Source: Psychromonas sp. SA13A (lineage in GTDB: Bacteria; Pseudomonadota; Gammaproteobacteria; Enterobacterales; Psychromonadaceae). From it: DNA of 64,000 nucleotides. Below the pieces are notes generated by a model, which saw only the letters and a program-made list of their open reading frames with translations, was not told where the DNA came from and made no database searches. Made by a program: the position numbers and the translations under genes. The DNA lies in NCBI RefSeq assembly GCF_011378715.1, contig NZ_WTKU01000002.1:186001-250000 (forward strand). Reading direction: 5' to 3'. Shown piece after piece: positions 56,264-64,000 of this stretch (position 1 is its first letter; the number at the start of each line of letters is the position of its first letter).

Positions 56264-57613
56264 ATGAGTAAAAAAATAAATCAAAGTCTTTCATTTTTAA
56301 AAAAATTGAAAAAGCTGCCAATATCTGCAGACGAAGTAAAATGCTTATTAACTACCACTGCATTTAAAACTGAGTTATTTAATCAAATTAATACAGCCAC
56401 CAAACGGATCTATATCGCAGCTCTATATTTAGAAGCAGACGAAGCTGGTGCAGAAGTATTGAATGCATTATATGCGGCAAAAATACGCCATCCAGAAATG
56501 GATATCACTGTTTGTATCGATTTTCATCGTGCACAACGAGGTTTGATTGGTTCTGTAAAGGGCGGAGAAACAAATACAACCTGGTATCAGCAGATTGCTA
56601 GTCTAAAAGGTCGCGGTGTTAAAATTATTGGCCTACCAGTAAAAAGAAAAGAATTATTTGGCGTCCAACACTTAAAAGGTTTTATTTTTGATGATATGGT
56701 TTTTTATAGTGGAGCCAGTATTAATAATATCTACCTTCATCAACAACAACGATACCGATTTGATCGTTATTGGTTGATTAAGGATCATGCTCTCGCTGAT
56801 TCGATGGTGGATTACCTGCAGCAAGTCATCATTAACAGTGAAGCCGTGGTTGAATTAAATGCGCCTAGTGTTCCAAAATTTAATGATTTTAAGAAACAAC
56901 ATAAAAATTTAAGTCGCAATTTAAAGTTAGCAGGATACCGTTTCGACCCAGTTTACACTGATGGTTTAGCTATCCGGCCATTAACAGGGATCGGGACCAA
57001 TAAAAATCTGTTAAACAAAGTTATTCGTGCCATTTTTCATTCTACAGAGAAAGAGTTAGTGTTGTTTACACCCTACTTTAATCTACCTACTGCTTTGTCG
57101 CGCGATATAACTGCATTACTAAAACGCAAAGTAAATATTACTATCGTTGTTGGCGATAAAACCGCGAATGATTTCTATATCCCTGAAGATAAACCATTTA
57201 AAACAATTGGTGCTTTACCTTTTTTATATGAAGTGAATTTAAGAAACTTTGCAAAAAAACATCATACTTCTATTTTACAAGGGCATCTTAATTTGCATTT
57301 ATGGAAGCATGATAGTAATAGTTTTCATTTAAAAGGCATTTATTCTGATCATAGATTTTCATTATTGACTGGGCATAATCTTAACCCTCGTGCTTGGCGC
57401 TTAGACCTAGAAAATGGACTGTTAGTAGATGATCCAAATCAACAGTTAGCAGGGCAAATGAATGAGGAGTTGAGTAATATTCTTGAACATACTCGACAAA
57501 TTGGTAGTTATAAAGGTATTGATGATATTGATACTTACCCTGATAAAGTTAAACAACTTATCTCTCGATTAAGAAGATTAAAAGCAGATAAGATAATCAA
57601 AGGTATCATTTAA
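56264..57613 (+). CDS. pssA: Phosphatidylserine synthase PssA
   Basis: A 449-residue enzyme of the phospholipase D superfamily that makes phosphatidylserine from CDP-diacylglycerol and serine, first step to phosphatidylethanolamine. The two HKD-type sites are HLKGFIFDD (near 137) and FHLKGIYSDH (near 364), the pattern of the gammaproteobacterial soluble PssA. Length is equal to E. coli PssA (451). The gene stands alone. Confidence 0.95.
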   Translation: MSKKINQSLSFLKKLKKLPISADEVKCLLTTTAFKTELFNQINTATKRIYIAALYLEADEAGAEVLNALYAAKIRHPEMDITVCIDFHRAQRGLIGSVKGGETNTTWYQQIASLKGRGVKIIGLPVKRKELFGVQHLKGFIFDDMVFYSGASINNIYLHQQQRYRFDRYWLIKDHALADSMVDYLQQVIINSEAVVELNAPSVPKFNDFKKQHKNLSRNLKLAGYRFDPVYTDGLAIRPLTGIGTNKNLLNKVIRAIFHSTEKELVLFTPYFNLPTALSRDITALLKRKVNITIVVGDKTANDFYIPEDKPFKTIGALPFLYEVNLRNFAKKHHTSILQGHLNLHLWKHDSNSFHLKGIYSDHRFSLLTGHNLNPRAWRLDLENGLLVDDPNQQLAGQMNEELSNILEHTRQIGSYKGIDDIDTYPDKVKQLISRLRRLKADKIIKGII

Positions 57614-58010
57614 GATATTTCCTAATCAAACGTTGTCGTTTAAGCTAACAGTGATGACGTTTTAATTTTTGCTCCCCTAAATTATTAAACTGAGTGAAAT
57701 AGTTAAACTGAATATAATAATTAGATAGTTCGCTGACTGTTCCAATTCTAATTATTAGCCGTATTCCCTCCATTTTACTAGGACACACTGGCAGTATTGT
57801 TATTTTCATAACAAGTCAATACTCATAAAATTAATCCATATTCCCCAAAAATCATTGCTACCTTAATTATTTATTCACAACACAAATTCATAGTGAGTGG
57901 TTTGATCCTGCTAATGCTCATATTTTGTGCTTCTAATTTAATAAAAATACTTATTTTTCAATAAACTGCTGACTATTTAATCGTTTGAACATAAAACTGT
58001 TATTTATCTA

Positions 58011-58038
58011 TTGAATTATCAATTGGCTTACGTATAAT
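58011..58038 (+). promoter_or_regulatory. Promoter of the 4.5S RNA gene
   Basis: TTGAAT (58011-58016) and a perfect TATAAT (58033-58038), spaced by 16 bases, are placed to start transcription near 58045, about 30 bases before the mature RNA. Confidence 0.6.
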
Positions 58039-58075
58039 TCCTCGCATCAAGTGTTAAGACTTGATGCAGTGACAA

Positions 58076-58186
58076 TGGTAGGCCTCTTGGTTTCTCGCAT
58101 TGATAACTTATTAACCTGGTCAGAGCCGGAAGGCAGCAGCCATAGTAGGTGATTCAAGTGCCGAGAGTTTGCTGGGAGGTCTACCA
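58076..58186 (+). ncRNA. ffs: 4.5S signal recognition particle RNA
   Basis: A 111-base sequence matching bacterial 4.5S RNA. The conserved apical region reads ACCTGGTCAG-AGCCGGAAGGCAGCAGCC (58114-58141), with the GGAA tetraloop and the asymmetric loop that Ffh binds. The ends pair: TGGTAGGCCTC (58076-58086) with GAGGTCTACCA (58176-58186). With Ffh this RNA targets membrane proteins to the translocon. Ends are judged from pairing. The remainder of 57614-58075 shows no gene. Confidence 0.94.
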
Positions 58187-58293
58187 CCCACATCACTCCA
58201 ATAGCACGTTAGAACTCAGTTAATTGAACTCACTCATTTAAATCCATATAATAATACACTTCCTACTCAACTTTAGTCTCTTAAGGTCTAATT

Positions 58294-59265
58294 ATGACCC
58301 AATATAATTCTCGATTTGATACATCCCTTAAAGCACAACATTTTCTACCAAAATATTGGGGAACATGGATTTTGTTAGGCCTACTATTCATAGCTAGCTT
58401 TATTCCGACTGGTATTAGAGATAAATTTGCAGCATGGTTGGCAGATCGCTTTTATAACGCAAAATTTCTCAATAAACGTAAAAAGATAGCTTTTATAAAT
58501 ATTGGCTTATGTTTTCCAGAATACAGTGAGCTTGAAAAAGATTTGTTGATGCGTGAAAATTTACGCTCAGTGGCTCAAATTACACTTGCCTTAGGTGAAA
58601 TTGCATTTCGTAGTCCTTCATTTCTAAAGAAACGTGTTAACTTTATCGGCGAACATTACGTAAAAGAAGCGGAAGCAGCAGGGCAAGCGATCATCTTTTT
58701 AGCGCCGCATTGTTATGGTCTTGATTTTGCGGGTGTCGCCGCTATTTCTGCGCGTGGTTATCCTCTATCAAGCATGTTTAATGATTACAAAAACCCTATT
58801 TTTGATTGGTTTGTTACAAATTATAGAACTCGTTTTAGCCGTCTTAATGATAAAGGCACCTTGTATCACCGTAGTGAAGGTTTGAAACCTTGTATTAAAA
58901 GCTTACGTGATAAAGCACATTTCTACTATTTGCCTGATGAAGATCATGGTCGAGATAGCAGTCTTTTTGCGTCATTTTTTGCTACACAAAAAGCAACCTT
59001 ACCAGTTATCGGTCGATTAGCGAAACTAGGGCGTGCTATCGTGATCCCTACCTATACGTCTTATAACGCCAAAACTGGTAAAGTGGATGTGATCTGTCAT
59101 GCACCATTAACTGACATTCCAAGTGGTGACGAGCAAAAGGATACTGACCTAATGAATGCTGCCATTGAACGTGTTGTTAATGAAAATAGGGCGCAGTACA
59201 TGTGGACTTTAAAACTCTTTAAAACAAGGCCTGAAGTTGGCTTGAAAATTTATAAGCAAGGATAA
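58294..59265 (+). CDS. lpxM: Lipid A late acyltransferase, LpxM-like
   Basis: A 323-residue inner-membrane acyltransferase of the LpxL/LpxM family that adds a secondary acyl chain to Kdo2-lipid A. One N-terminal membrane segment (about 22-40) anchors it. The catalytic HX4D motif is His139-Asp144 (APHCYGLDFAG). LPDEDHGRDSSLFASFFATQKATLPVIGRLAK matches LpxM (MsbB) closely, more than LpxL. Chain preference cannot be read from sequence. It follows the 4.5S RNA gene and is convergent with yciK. Confidence 0.9.
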   Translation: MTQYNSRFDTSLKAQHFLPKYWGTWILLGLLFIASFIPTGIRDKFAAWLADRFYNAKFLNKRKKIAFINIGLCFPEYSELEKDLLMRENLRSVAQITLALGEIAFRSPSFLKKRVNFIGEHYVKEAEAAGQAIIFLAPHCYGLDFAGVAAISARGYPLSSMFNDYKNPIFDWFVTNYRTRFSRLNDKGTLYHRSEGLKPCIKSLRDKAHFYYLPDEDHGRDSSLFASFFATQKATLPVIGRLAKLGRAIVIPTYTSYNAKTGKVDVICHAPLTDIPSGDEQKDTDLMNAAIERVVNENRAQYMWTLKLFKTRPEVGLKIYKQG

Positions 59266-59350
59266 TGCTAGGAGAGACTAATGCCAGTTATTCTCTTTAA
59301 AATTTTATAAAATTCTACATGTTTAAAAACTATTTCACATGTTTTAAAAA

Positions 59351-59378
59351 ATGAAAGACAGCTTACTGTCTTTCATTG
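59351..59378. terminator. Bidirectional terminator between lpxM and yciK
   Basis: An 11-base perfect stem (59351-59361 with 59366-59376, ATGAAAGACAG/CTGTCTTTCAT) with a 4-base loop, A/T-rich on both sides, between convergent genes. Confidence 0.7.
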
Positions 59379-59420
59379 TTATCCCTATCTAAGATAATCA
59401 AAAACGCTATAAAACCAATC

Positions 59421-60155
59421 TTATTGGGCGTTGAAGCGTTGTCCAGTGACTTCAATACTTTCATCACCTAACAAATATAAATAAACATTTAATATTTGTT
59501 CTGGTGTTTTTAATAAACTCACATCTTCAGCGGGATAAGCACTTGCTCGCATCGCGGTTTTTGTTGCGCCTGGATTAATCGCATTGAAGCGTAAGGTGCT
59601 ATTCTCGTACTCATCAGCGATAACTTGCATCATGCCTTCAGTTGCGAATTTAGACACGCTATAAGGGCCCCAGTAGGCTCTCCCTTTAAGTCCAACACTT
59701 GATGTCGTAAAAATAGTACTCGCGTGTGGAGCTTTTGCCAATACAGGTATCAGATACTTGGTCATTAAGAACGCAGCATTAACATTGGTTTGCATTACTT
59801 CATCCCACATTTTACTTTCAACTTGCGTAAATGGACTTAATACACCTAGTTGACTGGCATTATGAACAAGTGCATCAAGTTTTCCATATTCACGTAATAC
59901 CGTATCGGCAAGATCTCGATAGTGTTCTTCTGAAGCTCCATTTAAATCCACAGGTAAAATAGCTGCCGATTGTTTATTTAATGCTTCAATTTGGTCATAA
60001 ACAGCTTCTAATTTACTTACTGTTTTACCTAAAAGGATAACGTTAGCACCTAGTTCTGCACATTTGATGGCTAAGGTTTTACCTATACCTGCACCTGCAC
60101 CGGTGATCAGGATAGTTTTATTTTCTAATAAATTATCAGGCGCTATATAATCCAT
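59421..60155 (-). CDS. yciK: YciK-family short-chain dehydrogenase
   Basis: A 244-residue short-chain dehydrogenase/reductase. NAD(P) motif ITGAGAGIGKTLA, NASQLG in place of NNAG, and the catalytic Ser-Tyr-Lys in TSSVGLKGRAYWGPYSVSK are present. It is the YciK subfamily by the LVHNASQLG and PGATKTAMR blocks. The substrate is unknown. It is divergent from sohB, as in E. coli. Confidence 0.92.
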   Translation of the reverse strand: MDYIAPDNLLENKTILITGAGAGIGKTLAIKCAELGANVILLGKTVSKLEAVYDQIEALNKQSAAILPVDLNGASEEHYRDLADTVLREYGKLDALVHNASQLGVLSPFTQVESKMWDEVMQTNVNAAFLMTKYLIPVLAKAPHASTIFTTSSVGLKGRAYWGPYSVSKFATEGMMQVIADEYENSTLRFNAINPGATKTAMRASAYPAEDVSLLKTPEQILNVYLYLLGDESIEVTGQRFNAQ

Positions 60156-60282
60156 TTATTGTTCTCTTGTTGTTAAAAAAAACAATATGATAGCTTTTTT
60201 TAAAAAAAACTCACAATCTCTTTTGTAGGTTGAGACATTTTTTGTCATTATGAGCACAATTAATTTATAAAGAGGATTTATT

Positions 60283-61332
60283 TTGGATTATTTAATGCAG
60301 TATGGGCTATTTTTAGCCAAAGCCGTGACCTTTGTGATCACAATAGTGGCTGTTTTGATTGCTATTATTGCTTTAACCAGCAAGCAAAAAGCAAAGAAAG
60401 GTGAGTTGGAAATTACCGACTTATCAGAGCAAATTAATGACACTAAAACATCAATCAGCGAGCAATTATTAACACCCGCTCAATTAAAAGCAAAACATAA
60501 AGAAGACAAAAAAGCGCATAAAGCTGAGCAAAAAGAACAAAAGGCATTAGCAAAATCAGAGACCAAAACGACCATCAAACCTCAACTTTATGTACTTGAT
60601 TTTAAAGGTAGTATCGATGCAAAAGAAGTGGCGTCATTGCGAGAGGAAATCACCGCTATTGTGAGTGTTGCCTCAGAACAAGATGAAGTCTTTGTACGAC
60701 TTGAAAGTGGTGGTGGTATGGTTCATGGTTATGGACTAGCTGCTTCACAATTACAACGTTTAAAAGACAAAAATATTCCATTAACCATTGCTGTAGATAA
60801 AGTCGCAGCAAGTGGTGGATATATGATGGCATGTGTAGCAGATAAAGTGATTGCGGCGCCTTTTTCTATCATCGGTTCAATTGGAGTGATTGCACAAATT
60901 CCAAATTTTAATAAGTTACTTAAAAAACATGATGTTGAATTTGAACAATTAACGGCAGGACAATACAAACGTACGTTAACTATGTTTGGTGAGAACGATG
61001 ATCTTGGTCGTGAAAAATTTAAACAAGAGCTTGAAGAAACACACCAATTATTTAAACTCTTTGTAAGTGAGCATCGCCCGCAATTAAACATTGATAAAAT
61101 TGCAACGGGTGAACATTGGTATGGCACTCAGGCATTGGATTTAGAGTTAGTCGATAAGATTCAAACCAGTGATGATTATTTACTCGAACAGCTCGAATCT
61201 AAACATATTGTGCAAGTACAATACAAAAAAAGTAAAAAATTAGCTGAAAAGATAGGTAAGAGTGTCGCAACCTCTGTAGAATCCAGCTTATTACAAATTA
61301 TGCATACTAATATTTCTAGATTGTTTAAATAG
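60283..61332 (+). CDS. sohB: Predicted inner-membrane peptidase SohB
   Basis: A 349-residue S49-family serine peptidase. One N-terminal membrane segment (about 8-31) is followed by a Lys/Glu/Ala-rich linker (about 65-98) and the protease domain with Ser177 (KVAASGGYMMACVADK) and Lys229 (LTAGQYKRTLT) as the dyad. The start is a TTG: AGAGG lies 7 bases before it and MDYLMQYGLFLAK matches E. coli MELLSEYGLFLAK; the nearest ATG would cut off four residues. The order yciK-sohB-topA is conserved. Confidence 0.94.
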   Translation: MDYLMQYGLFLAKAVTFVITIVAVLIAIIALTSKQKAKKGELEITDLSEQINDTKTSISEQLLTPAQLKAKHKEDKKAHKAEQKEQKALAKSETKTTIKPQLYVLDFKGSIDAKEVASLREEITAIVSVASEQDEVFVRLESGGGMVHGYGLAASQLQRLKDKNIPLTIAVDKVAASGGYMMACVADKVIAAPFSIIGSIGVIAQIPNFNKLLKKHDVEFEQLTAGQYKRTLTMFGENDDLGREKFKQELEETHQLFKLFVSEHRPQLNIDKIATGEHWYGTQALDLELVDKIQTSDDYLLEQLESKHIVQVQYKKSKKLAEKIGKSVATSVESSLLQIMHTNISRLFK

Positions 61333-61351
61333 CTCACCTTGAAATAATTGC

Positions 61352-61385
61352 AAAAGCCGACTATGAACCAGTCGGCTTTTATTTT
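61352..61385 (+). terminator. Terminator of sohB
   Basis: An 11-base perfect stem AAAAGCCGACT/AGTCGGCTTTT (61352-61362 with 61370-61380) followed by ATTTTT, 20 bases after the stop. Confidence 0.87.
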
Positions 61386-61507
61386 TATTGTACAAAATGA
61401 AAGAAATAGGTTGCTATTCGTTAAAAGTTTGGATTATATAAAAAGAGAAATTCAGTGGACATGTTTACATTCCGTCTAAGACAAGACTATTTAGGTATCA
61501 AAGCAAT

Positions 61508-64000
61508 ATGAGCAAATCTCTAGTTATCGTAGAATCACCTGCCAAAGCAAAAACAATCAATAAATATCTTGGTAAAGATTTTATTGTTAAATCAAGTGTT
61601 GGTCACGTACGTGATTTACCAACAAGTGGCAGTGCCAAAAAATCAATCGATGCTAAAAAGAAAAAATCTTTAGCTGGCCTAACACCCGCGCAAAAAGCAA
61701 AAGAAACAGCGAAAAGAACGCAAGCTGCACTCGTTACGCGTATGGGCATTAACCCAAATAAAAACTGGGAAGCAAATTATGAGATTTTGCCTGGTAAAGA
61801 AAAAGTTGTCGATGAGTTACTCAAATTAGCTGCTGACGCTCCTACTATCTATCTCGCAACCGATTTGGATAGAGAGGGTGAAGCAATTGCATGGCACTTA
61901 AGAGAAATATTAGGTGGCGATGACAGTAAATATCAACGTGTTGTTTTTAATGAAATAACCGAATCTGCGATTCAAGAAGCTTTTAAGCATCCAACTGAAC
62001 TAAATATTGATGGTGTTAATGCACAACAAACACGTCGCTTCTTAGACCGACTTGTTGGTTTTATGGTTTCCCCTTTACTTTGGAAAAAAGTAGCACGTGG
62101 TTTGTCTGCCGGACGCGTTCAGTCTGTTGCAGTAAAACTATTAGTTGAACGTGAACGTTTAATTAAGGCGTTTAATCCCGTTGAATTTTGGGATCTACAT
62201 GCACAAACAGTTGCGCAGGATAAAACACAACTTCGCTTAGAAGTTTATAAACATAACGATAAAACATTTGCCCCAGTGACAGAACAAGAAACTGCAGTTG
62301 CTGTGGATGCCTTAAAAGAGGCAACCTTCACGTTACATGCACGTGAAGATAAACCAACTAAAAGTAAAGCAAGTGCACCTTTTATTACTTCTACACTGCA
62401 ACAAGCAGCGAGTACACGTTTAGGTTTTGGTGTTAAAAAAACCATGATGTTAGCACAACGTCTGTATGAAGCGGGTTACATTACCTATATGCGTACTGAC
62501 TCTACAAACTTGAGTAAAGATGCGGTTGCCTCTGCTCGTGATTTTATAGAAAAAGAGTTTGGTAGTAATTATTTACCGGAAGCGGCTGTTTCTTACAGCA
62601 GTAAAGCCGGAGCACAAGAAGCCCATGAAGCCATTCGACCATCGGATGTATTACAACGTGCTGAGCTGATTGATGTAACCGATAAAGATGCAAAACGTTT
62701 ATATGAATTAATTTGGCGTCAGTTCCTTGCATGTCAAATGTTACCTGCACTTTATGACTCTTCTACCTTGGTCATTGAAGCAGGTGATTACAAATTACGT
62801 GCAAAAGGCCGTACATTACGTTTTGCGGGTTGGACAAAAGCTCAACCTGTTACAAAAAGTAAAGCAGATGAAGTTAATTTACCAGACTTAAAAGTGGGTG
62901 AAGTATTAACATTAGTTGAGCTTGAGCCTTTACAACATTTTACTAAACCGCCAGCGCGTTTTTCTGAAGCGGCATTAGTAAAAGAGCTTGAAAAGCAAGG
63001 TATTGGTCGACCTTCAACTTATGCGAACATTATTTCTACTATCCAAGATCGTGGTTATGTAAAAGTCGATAAACGCCGTTTCTTTGCGGTTAAAATGGGT
63101 GAAATTGTAACGGATCGCTTAACAGAAAATTTCACCGATTTAATGAGCTATGACTTTACTGCGGCAATGGAAGAAAAACTGGATGCCATTGCCGAAGGCA
63201 AAGCTGATTGGCATAAAGAGTTAGACCGTTTCTATAAAAACTTAACCACTCAACTTGATACTGCCGAGTTACCCGTAGAAGAAGGTGGCATGCGTCTTAA
63301 TGATCCGGTGATCATTGATGATGTCTCATGTCCAACCTGTGGGCGACCTATGGGTATCCGCACTGCAAGTACCGGTGTGTTTTTAGGATGTTCTGGTTAT
63401 GCATTACCACCCAAAGAGCGCTGTAAAACAACCATCAATTTAGTTGATGGTGAAGAAGTTGAAGATATTTTAAGTTCAGAAGATCTTGAAACTGCTGCAT
63501 TAATGGCAAAACATCGTTGTCCTAAATGTGATACCGCGATGGATAGCTACTTAATTGATGAAACCCGTAAATTGCATGTTTGTGGTAATAATCCATTGTG
63601 TGATGGACATACGGTTGAAGTCGGTGAGTTCAAAATTAAAGGTTATGACGGCCCAGTTGTTGAATGTGACAAATGTGGTTCTGATATGCAGCTTAAAGAT
63701 GGTCGTTTTGGTAAATATATGGACTGTACTAATGAGGAATGTAAGAACACGCGTAAAATTCTACGTAGTGGTGAAGTTGCTCCTCCTAAAGAAGATGCGG
63801 TTCATTTGCCTGAATTAGAATGTGAACAAAGTGATGCTTACTTTATTTTACGTGATGGCGCTGCAGGTATCTTTTTAGCCGCGAGTACATTCCCTCGTTC
63901 GCGAGAAACACGTGCACCTAAAGTGGTTGAATTAGCAAAATTCCGCGATAGAATTTCTGAAAAGTTTTACTATTTAGCTGATGCGCCACAACAAGATCCC
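61508..64000 (+). CDS. topA: DNA topoisomerase I TopA (3' end beyond window)
   Basis: The first 831 codons of a type IA topoisomerase, which relaxes negative supercoils. The TOPRIM domain starts [17 protein letters not shown] with the acidic triad in [17 protein letters not shown]; the nucleophile is Tyr327 ([11 protein letters not shown]). The C-terminal zinc-finger repeats are seen as paired cysteines CPTC, CPKC, CDKC with their partners (about 600-750). An open frame continues off the right edge; relatives have about 870 residues, so only the last few dozen are missing. It has no in-frame stop and follows sohB, as in E. coli. Confidence 0.96.
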   Translation, partial: MSKSLVIVESPAKAKTINKYLGKDFIVKSSVGHVRDLPTSGSAKKSIDAKKKKSLAGLTPAQKAKETAKRTQAALVTRMGINPNKNWEANYEILPGKEKVVDELLKLAADAPTIYLATDLDREGEAIAWHLREILGGDDSKYQRVVFNEITESAIQEAFKHPTELNIDGVNAQQTRRFLDRLVGFMVSPLLWKKVARGLSAGRVQSVAVKLLVERERLIKAFNPVEFWDLHAQTVAQDKTQLRLEVYKHNDKTFAPVTEQETAVAVDALKEATFTLHAREDKPTKSKASAPFITSTLQQAASTRLGFGVKKTMMLAQRLYEAGYITYMRTDSTNLSKDAVASARDFIEKEFGSNYLPEAAVSYSSKAGAQEAHEAIRPSDVLQRAELIDVTDKDAKRLYELIWRQFLACQMLPALYDSSTLVIEAGDYKLRAKGRTLRFAGWTKAQPVTKSKADEVNLPDLKVGEVLTLVELEPLQHFTKPPARFSEAALVKELEKQGIGRPSTYANIISTIQDRGYVKVDKRRFFAVKMGEIVTDRLTENFTDLMSYDFTAAMEEKLDAIAEGKADWHKELDRFYKNLTTQLDTAELPVEEGGMRLNDPVIIDDVSCPTCGRPMGIRTASTGVFLGCSGYALPPKERCKTTINLVDGEEVEDILSSEDLETAALMAKHRCPKCDTAMDSYLIDETRKLHVCGNNPLCDGHTVEVGEFKIKGYDGPVVECDKCGSDMQLKDGRFGKYMDCTNEECKNTRKILRSGEVAPPKEDAVHLPELECEQSDAYFILRDGAAGIFLAASTFPRSRETRAPKVVELAKFRDRISEKFYYLADAPQQDP

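Noticed and set aside
58011-58200. Possible tRNA or tmRNA near the pssA-lpxM gap
   Set aside because: The pairing of the ends and the GGAA/AGCAGCC apical region identify it as 4.5S SRP RNA.

Overview
The window is AT-rich, densely coded chromosomal DNA from a marine-type gammaproteobacterium. Gene content and gene order (pdxB-usg-fimV, nagZ-ycfP-ndh, divergent mnmC/fabB, fabA-lonH, yciK/sohB/topA, cysB) point to the Alteromonadales/Vibrionales side of the class. A separate oleABCD hydrocarbon cluster and a short PutA without a DNA-binding domain fit a Psychromonas-like psychrophile. The genus is an inference from gene content, not a database match.

Bases 1-4153 hold the most unusual locus: a four-gene, tightly overlapping operon that reads as a divergent MukBEF/MksBEFG (Wadjet-like) SMC system. 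Its order is SMC ATPase (cut by the window start), MukE/MksE-like winged-helix protein, MukF/MksF-like kleisin, and a TOPRIM protein of JetD/MksG type. Next come slyD and a small glutaredoxin. Bases 5525-12157 are a proline-utilisation unit: an AraC-type regulator, bifunctional PutA, a short ALDH-like protein and the PutP symporter, with a CRP-like site before putA. Bases 12491-18647 are minus-strand genes: YebC/YeeN-type factor, a FapA/DUF342 protein, SelO, RidA and a 2OG-Fe(II) oxygenase. The oxygenase is divergent from a C-terminally short LysR regulator. After sbmA there is a broken dihydroorotase fragment beside a COG0523 metal GTPase, perhaps the relic of a low-zinc gene set.

Bases 24350-29102 are oleABCD on the minus strand, which makes long-chain olefins by head-to-head condensation of fatty acyl chains. 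They are followed by mnmC/fabB, pdxB-usg-fimV, nagZ-ycfP-ndh, a DUF2919 membrane protein, mviM and sppA. Bases 45607-50221 hold fabA, lonH, a DksA-like zinc protein, a membrane coiled-coil protein and a soluble histidine kinase. The rest is cysB, pabB, class I fumarase, aspC, pssA, the 4.5S SRP RNA gene, lpxM, yciK, sohB and the start of topA, which runs off the right end. fabA, fabB, lpxM, pssA and ole together give the window a strong lipid-metabolism content.

A second theme is short, degenerate tandem arrays with a 13-14 base period in gaps between genes (4188-4308, 6391-6455, 19748-19815, 22221-22279), plus in-frame coding repeats in the SMC tail and FimV. No tRNA, rRNA, insertion sequence or CRISPR array was seen.
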